DNA from: Blautia sp.
GTDB lineage: Bacteria > Bacillota > Clostridia > Lachnospirales > Lachnospiraceae
Reading direction: 5' to 3'
Length of the DNA stretch: 64,000 bases
Assembly (NCBI GenBank): GCA_022777285.1
Contig: JALFGN010000058.1
Coordinates: forward strand, 50,662-114,661
Shown here: piece after piece, positions 7,417-16,945 of the stretch
Layout: each line of letters starts with the position of its first letter
Numbering within the stretch: the first letter of the stretch is position 1
Notes under the pieces: generated by a model
The model's database searches: none
What the model was told of the DNA's origin: nothing
What the model saw: the letters and a program-made list of their open reading frames with translations, nothing else
Made by a program: the position numbers and the translations under genes

Positions 7417-8619
7417 ATGAGTCTTGCAATAGCAGTGTTGAAAAAAGGGGAAGGGAGAACCTTGAAAGCAGGAGGTCCCTGGATTTATGATAATGAGATT
7501 GCCAGTGTTATGGGAAGCTTCGCAGATGGGGATCTTGTCATTGTTCATGATTTTGACGGCTATCCATTGGGAAGAGGATTTATCAATACCCGATCCAAAA
7601 TCAGAATCCGCATGATGACAAGAAATGCAGACCAGGAAGTTGACCGGGAATTTTTAAGAAAAAGAGTGCAGGAAGCATGGGAATACAGGAAGAAAACGGT
7701 GGATACTTCCAGCTGTCGTGTGATTTTCGGAGAAGCGGATTTTCTTCCTGGAATTGTAGTAGATAAATTCTCCGATGTACTGGTCGTAGAATCTCTTGCC
7801 CTTGGAATTGACCGGATGAAAGAGGAAATCATCGAGTTATTGAAAGAATGTATGGAAGCAGATGGGATACAGATCCGTGGTGTTTATGAACGCAGTGATG
7901 CAAAAGTCAGGCTGCAGGAAGGCATGGAACGGGTAAAAGGCTTTCTGGGAGAACCATTTGATACAAAAGTAGAGATTGTGGAAAATGGTGTAAAATATAT
8001 AGTGGATGTGCAAGACGGACAGAAAACAGGATTTTTCCTGGATCAGAAATACAATCGTCTGGCAATTCAGCGCCTCTGCAAAGACGCAAAAGTTCTTGAT
8101 TGCTTTACCCATACGGGTTCTTTTGCTCTGAATGCGGGAATTGCAGGAGCAGGAAGTGTAATCGGTGTAGATGCTTCCCAGCTTGCCGTGGATCAGGCAA
8201 CAGAAAATGCCCGTCTGAATGGTCTGGAAGATCGGGTAAAATTTATTTGCCGGGATGTTTTTGAATTGCTCCCGGAACTGGAGAAACAGGGAGAAAAATT
8301 TGACGTAGTAATTCTGGATCCGCCTGCATTCACAAAATCAAGAAATTCTATTAAGAATGCAGTAAAAGGTTATCGGGAAATAAATCTTCGCGCTATGAAA
8401 CTGGTAAAAGACGGCGGTTTTCTGGCTACCTGTTCCTGTTCTCATTTTATGTCTTATGAGCTGTTCACGCAGACGATCGGGCAGGCTGCAAGAAATGTAC
8501 ATAAACGTCTGCGTCAGGTGGAATACCGGACACAGGCACCGGATCATCCGATTTTGTGGGCGGCAGATGAATCTTATTATCTGAAATTTTATATTTTCCA
8601 GGTATGTGAGGAAAGGTAA
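7417..8619 (+). CDS. rlmI: RlmI-like 23S rRNA (cytosine-C5) methyltransferase
   Basis: The 400-residue protein has an N-terminal PUA-like RNA-binding domain (about residues 1-80), a linker domain and a Rossmann methyltransferase domain with the SAM motif LDCFTHTGSFALNAG near 225-240. The catalytic DPPAFTKSR segment follows near 300 and a Cys-rich CSCSHFM near 350. This order matches the RlmI/YccW family, which makes m5C in 23S rRNA. The gene symbol is by similarity; Gram-positive members are less studied. It is probably co-transcribed with map and ends at a clear terminator. Confidence 0.85.
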   Translation: MSLAIAVLKKGEGRTLKAGGPWIYDNEIASVMGSFADGDLVIVHDFDGYPLGRGFINTRSKIRIRMMTRNADQEVDREFLRKRVQEAWEYRKKTVDTSSCRVIFGEADFLPGIVVDKFSDVLVVESLALGIDRMKEEIIELLKECMEADGIQIRGVYERSDAKVRLQEGMERVKGFLGEPFDTKVEIVENGVKYIVDVQDGQKTGFFLDQKYNRLAIQRLCKDAKVLDCFTHTGSFALNAGIAGAGSVIGVDASQLAVDQATENARLNGLEDRVKFICRDVFELLPELEKQGEKFDVVILDPPAFTKSRNSIKNAVKGYREINLRAMKLVKDGGFLATCSCSHFMSYELFTQTIGQAARNVHKRLRQVEYRTQAPDHPILWAADESYYLKFYIFQVCEER

Positions 8620-8642
8620 ATGGGCAAATCATGTTGAAAAAA

Positions 8643-8686
8643 ACGGGAATGATCGGCTTTTGGGCTGTACCATTCCCGCTTTTTTT
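8643..8686 (+). terminator. Terminator after rlmI-like gene
   Basis: CGGGAATG pairs with CATTCCCG across a 19-base loop, then a long T run. It also lies just past the 3' end of the converging dynamin-like operon. Confidence 0.8.
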
Positions 8687-8689
8687 CAA

Positions 8690-10447
8690 TTATGCCCAAA
8701 CTTTTAATTGATGCAGAATAGTTTTGGCATTTTGAATCATCTCTTTCATACTTTCTTTTTCGGCTGCATTTTTTCCGGCTGCATGAGCGGTCTGTTCACA
8801 CAGGTGCCGTGTAAGCTGCAGTTGTTCTTCGTAGTAATCAACAAGAAGATTTTTCGTTTTTGTGCCCAGTTCATGATATATTTCTTCTATGGTCCGGGAG
8901 ATGGTTGCACTCATGTTTTGCAGTTTGTGAGAAATCTGTTCCATTAATTCCGGAATGCGTGTCTGTTTTTCTTTTTCACGTATCATACCGGAAATACCGT
9001 CCGTAACGATAGAGGTCAGACCGGTGAGAATATTCAGCGCCCCCATATAGGAGGTTACCAGTCCAACCGTATCGCCTTTTGTCCAGATCCGGTTATCCAG
9101 ACTGAGGCGGAAGTTATACATTTTCTTATGCGGAAGCGCATCGGCAGTTTTCTGCCGTACACCTTCCCCAAGCTGATCGATGAGCTCAAAGAGACAATCC
9201 TGATGGTATTCGATGCAGGTGTTCATTGCTTCCTGCATCAGATCTATACAATAGAATTCATAATAACGTTTCAGGTCGTCGTTGGAGATCGCAGAGAGCT
9301 GTTCCGTTTCCTGAATGATACGTTGTAAAAAATCAGACATCCAGGCATTGGCTTCAATCTTCATATTATGAATGACCGCATCAATATTTTTCAGCAGGGT
9401 ATCATGGGTGGCGATATAGTCCTGCTGCTTTTTTTTGGCATCTTGCAGAGCAGCAGAAGCATCCTGGATACTCATGGAAAGACCTTGTTCCAGTGCATCC
9501 AGTTCGGTTTCCAGTTCCTGTACCATTCCGAATGTGAGACGCTGCATGCGATCGGTCACAACCGTATCTGCACGGGAAGCAATCAGGGCTTCCAGATCCC
9601 TTCGCAGAGTCTGAAAGCGGCCGCGTAAAACAGGCGTTAATGCTGTCTCCCGTACCGATTCTCCAAGCTGAAAACAGAGTTCGTCCAACGCACTGATCAT
9701 GTAAGGCGTGGCACCCGGCAGAAGATTTTCTACCCGTTGTTTCAGCAACGCTTCCATCCGGCTATAAGCTTCCGGTGTTCCAAGAATATCGCTGTAATTG
9801 CCTACCAGAAACAGACTGGTATATTTTTGTGGAAGAAGGGATGCTTTGATAAACATCTGCTCGCTTCTGGAAAGAGGATATTGAACATTATATACATAAA
9901 TCACTGCATCTGCCTGTATCAGACTGTCTTTTACGAGCGGACTGAAGTCTTTCATTGCGTCTCCGGTGCCTGGTGTATCGATGATCGTAATCTTTTTTAA
10001 AAGTTCACAGGGGCGTTTCAGCTCCAGACGCTGAATCGGTTCTCCAAGTTCGATCATCAGCTTTTCCAGGTTTTCCCGTTTCAGATCTTCATTCGAGAGA
10101 CGTACACAACGGCCGCCAGCCAGAATTCCTTCATTTCCCGGTAAACCATAGCTGATGCGATTGAGCGTAACTGTTTCGGTGGTTACGTCGGTGGTGACCA
10201 CTTCTTCACCAAGCAATGCATTGATTAGTGTGGACTTTCCGCGTTTAAAATCACCTGCTACCACAATGGTAAAGGGGCTGTCTTTATATTTACGAATGTT
10301 CTGTTCCCATTCGGTCAGTTTATCAAGAAAAGCATTGCCAAGGGTGGTACGGTAGGCATTGTCATAGCGAAAGATATGCAATTCATCCAGGGCATGTTCA
10401 AGATTTTGCTTCAGTTCCGTGTTGGAATATTCGATTTTATAATCCAT
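8690..10447 (-). CDS. Dynamin-family GTPase (second of pair)
   Basis: This is a large GTPase of the bacterial dynamin group (585 residues). It shows the P-loop GDFKRGKST at 65-73, DTPGTGD at 157-163 and NYSD at 217-220 in place of the usual NKxD/TKxD guanine motif. The C-terminal half is mostly helical with long coiled-coil stretches. A moderately hydrophobic segment near 460-490 could insert into or lie on a membrane. It is the last gene of a three-gene operon, 13 bases after the M48 peptidase. Bacterial dynamins often act as pairs in membrane remodelling, repair or phage tolerance; which applies here cannot be told from sequence. Confidence 0.85.
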   Translation of the reverse strand: MDYKIEYSNTELKQNLEHALDELHIFRYDNAYRTTLGNAFLDKLTEWEQNIRKYKDSPFTIVVAGDFKRGKSTLINALLGEEVVTTDVTTETVTLNRISYGLPGNEGILAGGRCVRLSNEDLKRENLEKLMIELGEPIQRLELKRPCELLKKITIIDTPGTGDAMKDFSPLVKDSLIQADAVIYVYNVQYPLSRSEQMFIKASLLPQKYTSLFLVGNYSDILGTPEAYSRMEALLKQRVENLLPGATPYMISALDELCFQLGESVRETALTPVLRGRFQTLRRDLEALIASRADTVVTDRMQRLTFGMVQELETELDALEQGLSMSIQDASAALQDAKKKQQDYIATHDTLLKNIDAVIHNMKIEANAWMSDFLQRIIQETEQLSAISNDDLKRYYEFYCIDLMQEAMNTCIEYHQDCLFELIDQLGEGVRQKTADALPHKKMYNFRLSLDNRIWTKGDTVGLVTSYMGALNILTGLTSIVTDGISGMIREKEKQTRIPELMEQISHKLQNMSATISRTIEEIYHELGTKTKNLLVDYYEEQLQLTRHLCEQTAHAAGKNAAEKESMKEMIQNAKTILHQLKVWA

Positions 10448-10460
10448 AATGATCGTTCCT

Positions 10461-11429
10461 TTATTTGTTTTTTATGATATTGACCAGTTTTTTGCATCGC
10501 TCATCCGTTTCTTCTTTGGAACGGAGTGTTAAACCGGGTTTTTTCATATCCGGTCGCCAACTGTATAAAACATCACACTGTTCAAACTCTTTATCGCAGA
10601 AAATGCGGCGTGCAAAAGCCGGGTGTGTGTTGGTGATTTCCAGCATACGGGTAGGGTTATCCAGAGTCATAGCCAGCTGGTCATGAATCGAACTTAAATC
10701 CATCGTTTGTTGATAGGAAGTATTGAGTGTACCACCGGAGGCCAGCTTGGCATTGGCAGTCAATGCATCCTGTATACTGTCTGCACAGATCATGCCTGCG
10801 CGGTCTGCCGTTACCTCAGCAGCGCGTGTCCAGAACTGCATCAGGGAAATGTTGGCAAGGCTGAGAAGAAGCCCGGTCAATCCCGGAGCAGAGGAAGCGC
10901 TGTTCAGCAGCATGTTGATCACATTTTGATAAACAAGATGGCGATTCTGTATATGACCGCATTCGTGACCAATTACTGCTTTCAATTCTCCTGGTGTCAT
11001 ACGATCAACAATACCGGTATACAGTACCAGTAAAGGACTGGTATCATCGGATGCGCAGGTATAAGCATTCATGAGAGGATTGTTCTCAATATAAATATTA
11101 GGAATACCGATTCCAAGGCGGTGGGCACAGTCGAGTCCCATCTCATAAATTTCCGGAAACTGATTGGGACCGACTTGAAGTGCATACTGGTTGATTTGCT
11201 GCAGCTGGCGGGTTTCTATTGTGGATGTGATTTTTTTGCACAGATTCATAAAATGTGGAATCTGATCCAGCTTTCTGCGCAGTTCATAGTCCAGAGCAAA
11301 AGCATAATCCGGTACACTTCCATTCATATGGATACCGGTATCTTTTTTTCGTTGTTCCACATAATGAGAAAAACTGGTGTCAATTGCCTGTAGTGGTGAA
11401 TTTTCTGTATGAATGGGATAAGAAATCAT
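10461..11429 (-). CDS. M48-family zinc metallopeptidase between two dynamin-like genes
   Basis: The 322-residue protein carries the zinc motif H155-E-C-G-H159 and a downstream EVTADRAG whose Glu205 is the expected third ligand, as in HtpX/OMA1-type M48 peptidases. There is no signal peptide. One hydrophobic segment (about 172-200) between the two motifs is the only possible membrane contact. The start codon overlaps the stop of the upstream dynamin gene by four bases and the other dynamin gene starts 13 bases downstream, so the three proteins are made together. A role in processing one of the GTPases is inferred from context. Confidence 0.85.
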   Translation of the reverse strand: MISYPIHTENSPLQAIDTSFSHYVEQRKKDTGIHMNGSVPDYAFALDYELRRKLDQIPHFMNLCKKITSTIETRQLQQINQYALQVGPNQFPEIYEMGLDCAHRLGIGIPNIYIENNPLMNAYTCASDDTSPLLVLYTGIVDRMTPGELKAVIGHECGHIQNRHLVYQNVINMLLNSASSAPGLTGLLLSLANISLMQFWTRAAEVTADRAGMICADSIQDALTANAKLASGGTLNTSYQQTMDLSSIHDQLAMTLDNPTRMLEITNTHPAFARRIFCDKEFEQCDVLYSWRPDMKKPGLTLRSKEETDERCKKLVNIIKNK

Positions 11430-13558
11430 AGGGGTTCCTCCGTGTTTTCTGTGGAATGTCCGAAAAGTGTATCCAGATGCATTTTAATAGGGGCGAGAAT
11501 TCCACAGATCTTTTTTAATTCTTCATGACAACGGTTCAGTTTTTCAAGAACTTCTGCCTGATGTACTTTCCCGTTATTCAGATCGATCTGGATATTTGTA
11601 AGTGTCTCCTGCAGTCCCTGGAGCGTTTCTTCTGTTTCCTGATCCAGTTTTTCAGAAAGAGCCTGGAAGGTTTCGTCGGTTACATTATGAAGCCAGTTTT
11701 CCAGTACACGCTCTGTACGGAGATTCTTCATATTTTTCAGGATATTCTCCTTCAGGTTGTTTCGTATCATAAGAATATTGTCCGGTGCGTTTTTGCGCAG
11801 CTTTCCAACCAGCTTAAAGACACCGTCTGTAAATTTTTTTCCTCCAAATGTACCCACAATACCGGCAACTGCTATGGTAGGGAGAATTGTCGCGGTTGAG
11901 GCACCAATCGCTGTGACAGCAGCAATCAGGGATATGGAAGTGGCAAGAAATCCGGAGCCAAAGCCAACTACTCCACCCATGATTCCATGATCTTTAAAGC
12001 CGGAGATGGCACCGCCGATTCCGGGAACCATGAAGGTCATCGTTGTGAGTGTTTCGATCCCCATAGCGACCATATCAATCTCATCGATTTTCTTTTTCTT
12101 TCCGGAAACCTCTGCATGGATTTCCGGAATCAGATAACGGACCTCATCCAGCTGGGAAGCAAATTGCATCGTGAAGGTTTCCAGATTGTCCATTTCCTGA
12201 AGGAGACGTTCCTGTATTTTTGTCTGTATTTTTTCTGTGCTTTCCTGAAGACAGGTTTCAAATTCCTGAGAAATTTTTTCGGAAATTGTCTTATGGAGTT
12301 GTTCTTTTGCATCTTGATTTGAGAAATTGTCAGGAGTTATGGGATAATGCTCGGCAAAATCATTCAAGGAAGATTCCAGTTTTGCGTAGGCGTTTGCAAT
12401 ATCCGGCTGCAGTTCCTGATACAGGGCGGAAGCAATTCCTTTGATTTCCTGAACTTTTTGTTTCTTTCCATTTCTGCACTGGTCGATTTTTTCCATTGCT
12501 TCTTTTTGCATCTGTTCAAATTTTTCAGTTTCCATATGCATGGCATTTTTGCGCATGATAATCGTGAAAATGCTTTCTCTGATTTTGCTGAATGTAGTAT
12601 TGACTGTGGGAATTAATTCCAGTATCCCCCGTTCTTCTGTAAGCAGTCTGGCAAGAGCAGCTTCAAATTCCGGCATACCGCTTTCTTTCAGGAGTTCGTC
12701 ATCGTTGTCCAGCTTTGCGTCCAGGGCATCTGCTGCTGAAATGGGATAAATACGGATTCCGCCAAGTTTGTTCTGGGTTGCCTGGTATTCCGGAGAATCT
12801 TTTCCATACATGGAAGCACATTTTTCAAGAATGGTGCCTTCGATTTTCTGGCGGATACCGTCTATACAGCGTTTTCTTTCGCGGGGACGGACGGTATCCA
12901 TTTTATTCACTACAAAAATCAACCGGCTCAGGTCACTGGTCATGATTTTATTCCGCACAAAATTTGCTTCACTGACACTGAAAGGAGAACCTGGAACAAT
13001 CACCATAATGATCGCATCCAGGGAAGGAATCACACTTTCGGATATGCTGTCCATACGTTCGTCATCATTCAAACCGGGAGTATCGATGATTTCTACGCCA
13101 TTTTTGCAAAACTGGCAGGGGTAATGAACGATGGCATCTTCAACCAGATCTGCCTGCTCAGCAGATTCGGCAGTCAGTTTGGTAACATAATTGCTTAATT
13201 CTTCCACAGAGATCTCTTTTGGAGGCAGTGTCTGTCCGTTTTTTGTTTTCCTGAAATGGATGGTTGCGTGAGGAATTGCATCCCAGACAATCCGGTTTAA
13301 AGTGGCAGAACAGGGAAGAATATCCGCAGGTACGATCTCCTGTCCAAGTAATGCATTGATTACAGTACTCTTTCCTCTTTTAAATTCCCCCATGATCCCG
13401 ACGCGAAAAACATGGTTTTGCAGACGATTGCTTACTTCTGTAAGTGCTGTCGCATGTTCTGGCAGATCCAGTTCCTGGCAGATCCGTTTCAGGTCTACTG
13501 CACAGGTATTTATTTTAGATAACATAGTCTGATAATTCAGATAACTGTTTTCGCTCAT
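11426..13558 (-). CDS. Dynamin-family GTPase (first of pair)
   Basis: This 710-residue GTPase is the first gene of the operon. Motifs are GEFKRGKST at 57-65, DTPGLNDDER at 159-168 and NKMD at 218-221, so the G domain looks fully active. A long coiled coil follows, then a strongly hydrophobic, Gly-rich region (about 500-580) that resembles the membrane paddle of bacterial dynamin-like proteins, then another helical bundle. It differs from its partner in length, in the intact NKxD motif and in the membrane region, so the pair may form a hetero-oligomer. Family assignment is good; the process is unknown. Confidence 0.87.
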   Translation of the reverse strand: MSENSYLNYQTMLSKINTCAVDLKRICQELDLPEHATALTEVSNRLQNHVFRVGIMGEFKRGKSTVINALLGQEIVPADILPCSATLNRIVWDAIPHATIHFRKTKNGQTLPPKEISVEELSNYVTKLTAESAEQADLVEDAIVHYPCQFCKNGVEIIDTPGLNDDERMDSISESVIPSLDAIIMVIVPGSPFSVSEANFVRNKIMTSDLSRLIFVVNKMDTVRPRERKRCIDGIRQKIEGTILEKCASMYGKDSPEYQATQNKLGGIRIYPISAADALDAKLDNDDELLKESGMPEFEAALARLLTEERGILELIPTVNTTFSKIRESIFTIIMRKNAMHMETEKFEQMQKEAMEKIDQCRNGKKQKVQEIKGIASALYQELQPDIANAYAKLESSLNDFAEHYPITPDNFSNQDAKEQLHKTISEKISQEFETCLQESTEKIQTKIQERLLQEMDNLETFTMQFASQLDEVRYLIPEIHAEVSGKKKKIDEIDMVAMGIETLTTMTFMVPGIGGAISGFKDHGIMGGVVGFGSGFLATSISLIAAVTAIGASTATILPTIAVAGIVGTFGGKKFTDGVFKLVGKLRKNAPDNILMIRNNLKENILKNMKNLRTERVLENWLHNVTDETFQALSEKLDQETEETLQGLQETLTNIQIDLNNGKVHQAEVLEKLNRCHEELKKICGILAPIKMHLDTLFGHSTENTEEPL

Positions 13559-13659
13559 GATTGTGCCCTCTTTTCTTTTTATCCAGTGTTTAAGAATATT
13601 TTATACTGTCCGGAGAGAAAATGCCAGCAGAAGATACAACAAAGGAAAAGAAAAAGATA

Positions 13660-13688
13660 TTGACAAGTTTTTCTTTCCATGATATGTT
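13660..13688 (+). promoter_or_regulatory. Promoter of the ZTP riboswitch-purine operon
   Basis: TTGACA (13660-13665), a 17-base spacer and TATGTT (13683-13688), placing the transcript start just before the riboswitch. Confidence 0.7.
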
Positions 13689-13692
13689 TTAA

Positions 13693-13795
13693 ATGCTTAT
13701 ATGACTGACGGAAGTGGAAGAAACCACAGGGAGTATAAGCGGATGAAGCCGACCGTCTGGGCATAGTATTTGTTCAGGTAGGGGGCTTTTTTGCT
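13693..13795 (+). promoter_or_regulatory. ZTP (pfl) riboswitch with terminator
   Basis: The leader has the two halves expected of a ZTP riboswitch. The first is a stem closed by GCTTAT/ATAAGC (13695-13740) with an inner GTGG/CCAC hairpin and the conserved AGGGAG. The second is the conserved GCCGACCGTCTGGGC block at 13748-13762. A GGGGGC-TTTTTT stretch at 13781-13792 forms the expression platform. ZTP riboswitches sense the AICAR derivative that builds up when 10-formyl-THF is low, and the two genes downstream convert AICAR to IMP, so structure and context agree. A second hairpin (10-bp arms, 13811-13835) sits before the first gene. Confidence 0.85.
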
Positions 13796-13880
13796 TTATC
13801 TTGGATAATGATACCGGAGTGTAAGACTCCGGTATGGAAAATGCACACGATATGGTGTAAAAGAAAAAGGAGAGATATTC

Positions 13881-14594
13881 ATGAAAATGTTATCACTGGA
13901 ACAGGAATTAAGAGAGAATGCTTACCCTGGAAGAGGAATTGTAATCGGTAAATCCCAGGATGGAACAAAAGCAGTTACTGCATATTTTATTATGGGAAGA
14001 AGTGAAAACAGCAGAAACCGTGTATTCGTAGAAGAAGGAGAGGGAATCCGTACACAGGCATTTGATCCTTCCAAATTGACAGATCCAAGTCTGATTATCT
14101 ATGCGCCGGTTCGTGTGCTGGGAAATAAAACAATCGTAACAAACGGAGATCAGACAGATACAATTTATGAAGGAATGGACAAACAGCTTACATTTGAACA
14201 GTCTTTAAGATGTCGTGAATTTGAACCGGATGGTCCGAACTATACTCCTCGTATTTCCGGTATCATGCATATCGAAGATGGAAAATATAATTATGCCATG
14301 TCTATTTTAAAGAGCAATCATGGAAATCCGGAATCCTGCAACCGCTATACGTATGCTTATGAAAATCCGGTAGCAGGAGAAGGACGTTTCATTCACACTT
14401 ATATGCATGACGGAAATCCGCTCCCAAGTTTCGAAGGGGAACCGAAACTGGTTGCAATTCCGGATGATATCGATACATTTACAGAATCTGTATGGGAAAG
14501 CCTGAATGCAGACAATAAAGTTTCTCTGTTTGTACGTTTTATTGATATTGCAACAGGAAAATACGAGACAAGAATCGTAAACAAGAATAAATAA
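13881..14594 (+). CDS. IMP cyclohydrolase (PurO-like, stand-alone)
   Basis: The 237-residue protein resembles the stand-alone IMP cyclohydrolases (PurO family) found in archaea and many Clostridia. It would close the ring of FAICAR to form IMP, the last step of purine synthesis. Recognisable stretches are NAYPGRGIVIGKS near the start, the YFIMGRSENSRNR segment and GPNYTPRISG near residue 120. In most bacteria this activity is the N-terminal part of PurH, and here it is a separate gene directly before the matching transformylase. The start is set by AAGGAGA 8 bases upstream of the ATG. It is controlled by the ZTP riboswitch. Confidence 0.85.
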   Translation: MKMLSLEQELRENAYPGRGIVIGKSQDGTKAVTAYFIMGRSENSRNRVFVEEGEGIRTQAFDPSKLTDPSLIIYAPVRVLGNKTIVTNGDQTDTIYEGMDKQLTFEQSLRCREFEPDGPNYTPRISGIMHIEDGKYNYAMSILKSNHGNPESCNRYTYAYENPVAGEGRFIHTYMHDGNPLPSFEGEPKLVAIPDDIDTFTESVWESLNADNKVSLFVRFIDIATGKYETRIVNKNK

Positions 14595-14611
14595 AAAAAG
14601 GAGAATGCAGG

Positions 14612-15790
14612 ATGAAAGAATTAGCATTAAAATACGGATGCAACCCAAATCAGAAACCTTCCAGAATCTATGTGGCAGATGGAAGTGATCTTCCAATTGA
14701 AGTATTAAGCGGCAAACCGGGATATATTAACTTCCTGGATGCTTTTAACGGATGGCAGCTGGTAAAAGAACTGAAAAAAGCAACCGGACTTCCGGCTGCA
14801 ACTTCTTTCAAACACGTATCACCGGCAGGTGCAGCAGTAGGTCTTCCGCTGTCTGATACACTGGCTAAAATTTACTGGGTAGATGATATGGGAGAGCTTT
14901 CTCCTCTGGCATGTGCTTATGCAAGAGCAAGAGGTGCAGACAGAATGTCTTCCTTTGGTGATTTTATTGCTTTGTCTGATGTGTGTGACAAAGATACAGC
15001 TATGCTGATCAAAAGAGAAGTTTCGGATGGCGTGATCGCACCGGGCTTTTCTGAAGAAGCACTGGAAATTTTGAAACAGAAGAAAAACGGCAATTACAAT
15101 GTGATCAAGATTGATCCGGAATATCAGCCGGCTCCTCTGGAACACAAGGAAGTATATGGCGTTACGTTTGAACAGGGAAGACAGGAACTTCCGATTGATG
15201 ATGCGCTGCTTTCCAATATTGTAACAGAAAATAAAGAAATCCCGGAAAATGCGCTGAGAGATCTGAAAATTTCTCTGATTACATTGAAATATACACAGTC
15301 CAATTCCGTATGTTTCGTAAAAGACGGAAAGGCAATCGGTATCGGTGCAGGACAGCAGTCCCGCGTACACTGTACACGTCTTGCAGGCCAGAAAGCAGAT
15401 AACTGGTGGCTGAGACAGTGTCCGAAAGTTATGAATCTGCCATTTATCGATGGAATCCGTCGTGCAGACAGAGACAATGCGATTGATGTATATATCGGTG
15501 AAGAATATATGGATGTACTGGCTGACGGTGCATGGGAGAAAATCTTCAAAGAAAAACCGGAAGTATTTACAAGAGAAGAGAAAAGAGCATGGCTGGACAA
15601 GATGGCAGATGTGACACTCGGTTCAGATGCATTCTTCCCGTTCTCAGATAATATTGAACGTGCGCACAAGAGCGGTGTAAAATACATTGCAGAACCGGGC
15701 GGATCGGTACGTGATGATGCAGTTATTGCATGTTGCAATAAATACAATATGGCAATGGCATTTACAGGTATCCGTCTGTTCCACCATTAA
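14612..15790 (+). CDS. AICAR transformylase (stand-alone)
   Basis: The enzyme formylates AICAR with 10-formyl-THF to give FAICAR. The 392 residues correspond to the C-terminal half of bifunctional PurH: LKYGCNPNQKPS at the start, SFKHVSPAGAA near residue 70 (the Lys-His pair is catalytic in the family), and SDAFFPF with the C-terminal ACCNKYNMAMAFTG-type segment. It lacks the cyclohydrolase half, which the preceding gene supplies 17 bases upstream. A strong terminator ends the two-gene unit. Confidence 0.93.
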   Translation: MKELALKYGCNPNQKPSRIYVADGSDLPIEVLSGKPGYINFLDAFNGWQLVKELKKATGLPAATSFKHVSPAGAAVGLPLSDTLAKIYWVDDMGELSPLACAYARARGADRMSSFGDFIALSDVCDKDTAMLIKREVSDGVIAPGFSEEALEILKQKKNGNYNVIKIDPEYQPAPLEHKEVYGVTFEQGRQELPIDDALLSNIVTENKEIPENALRDLKISLITLKYTQSNSVCFVKDGKAIGIGAGQQSRVHCTRLAGQKADNWWLRQCPKVMNLPFIDGIRRADRDNAIDVYIGEEYMDVLADGAWEKIFKEKPEVFTREEKRAWLDKMADVTLGSDAFFPFSDNIERAHKSGVKYIAEPGGSVRDDAVIACCNKYNMAMAFTGIRLFHH

Positions 15791-15803
15791 TTCGGATTGT
15801 GAT

Positions 15804-15848
15804 AGGCACAGGTAATTTGAAAAAGAAATTACCTGTGCCTTTTTCTAT
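15804..15848 (+). terminator. Terminator after AICAR transformylase gene
   Basis: A 15-bp stem (AGGCACAGGTAATTT with AAATTACCTGTGCCT) is followed by TTTTTCT. Confidence 0.9.
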
Positions 15849-15876
15849 TGAATATAAAAAAAGAATTTGCTATACT
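15848..15876 (+). promoter_or_regulatory. ddh promoter
   Basis: TTGAAT (15848-15853), 17 bases, TATACT (15871-15876). The leader of about 58 bases holds one small hairpin (CAACAGG with CCTGTTG, 15887-15912) and no recognisable riboswitch. Confidence 0.7.
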
Positions 15877-15940
15877 GAGTACGACACAACAGGGATTGAG
15901 GTGAACCTGTTGCGAATAATCTGACAGGAGTGAATAAGAG

Positions 15941-16927
15941 ATGAGTATAAGAATTGGCATTTTAGGGTATGGAAATCTGGGAAGAGGCGTAGAATGTGCC
16001 ATTAAGCAGAATCCGGATATGGAACTGAAGGCTGTATTTACACGCCGGAATCCTGCTGATGTACAGATTCTTACAGAAACTGCAAAGGTATATTCCGTTG
16101 AGGAAGCTGTAAATAAAAAAGATGAGATCGATGTTCTGATCCTTTGTGGCGGAAGTGCGACAGATCTGCCGATTCAGACACCGGAATATGCAAAATATTT
16201 TAATGTTGTGGACAGTTTTGATACACACGCAAGAATACCGGAACATTTTGAGGATGTAGATAAAGCGGCAAAGGAAAGCGGAAAAGTAGGTCTGATTTCT
16301 GTTGGCTGGGATCCTGGTATGTTCTCCCTGAACCGTCTGTATGCAAATGCAATTCTTCCGGATGGAAAAGATTATACATTTTGGGGCAAAGGCGTAAGCC
16401 AGGGACATTCTGACGCTGTCAGAAGAATTGAAGGTGTTCTGGATGCAAGACAGTATACCATTCCGGTTGAAAAAGCTTTAGTTGCCGTAAGAAATGGAGA
16501 AAATCCTGTTCTTTCCACAGGAGAAAAACATACACGTGAAGTATTTGTAGTTGCAGAAGAAGGCGCAGATAAAGAACGGATTACAAATGAAATCAAAACA
16601 ATGCCAAACTATTTTGATGAATATGAAACAACCGTTCATTTTATCAGCCAGGAAGAAATGAAAGCAAACCATGCAGGACTTCCGCATGGCGGTTTTGTGA
16701 TCCGTACAGGAAAAACCGGATGGGAGAAAGAAAACAGCCATGTGATCGAATATAGCCTGAAACTGGATTCCAATCCGGAATTTACATCTTCTGTTATTGT
16801 GGCTTATGCAAGAGCCGTTTATCGTCTGAGCCAGGAAGGACAGACTGGATGTAAGACTGTCTTTGATATTGCACCGGCATATCTGAGTCCGAAGTCACCG
16901 GAGGAATTGCGTAAACATATGCTGTAA
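15941..16927 (+). CDS. ddh: meso-Diaminopimelate dehydrogenase
   Basis: The enzyme makes meso-diaminopimelate for peptidoglycan and lysine in one NADPH-dependent step from tetrahydrodipicolinate. The N-terminus has the Rossmann motif GILGYGNLGRGVE. The segments VGWDPGMFSLNR and SQGHSDAVRR in the middle match the family substrate-binding region. Its 328 residues are typical. It is followed 18 bases later by a YitT-family gene and may share a transcript with it. The single-enzyme route is common in Lachnospiraceae. Confidence 0.95.
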   Translation: MSIRIGILGYGNLGRGVECAIKQNPDMELKAVFTRRNPADVQILTETAKVYSVEEAVNKKDEIDVLILCGGSATDLPIQTPEYAKYFNVVDSFDTHARIPEHFEDVDKAAKESGKVGLISVGWDPGMFSLNRLYANAILPDGKDYTFWGKGVSQGHSDAVRRIEGVLDARQYTIPVEKALVAVRNGENPVLSTGEKHTREVFVVAEEGADKERITNEIKTMPNYFDEYETTVHFISQEEMKANHAGLPHGGFVIRTGKTGWEKENSHVIEYSLKLDSNPEFTSSVIVAYARAVYRLSQEGQTGCKTVFDIAPAYLSPKSPEELRKHML

Positions 16928-16945
16928 GGGACAGATGAGGAAAAG

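Noticed and set aside
15887..15912. Riboswitch or T-box in the ddh leader
   Set aside because: The leader is under 60 bases, with only one small hairpin and none of the lysine riboswitch conserved parts.
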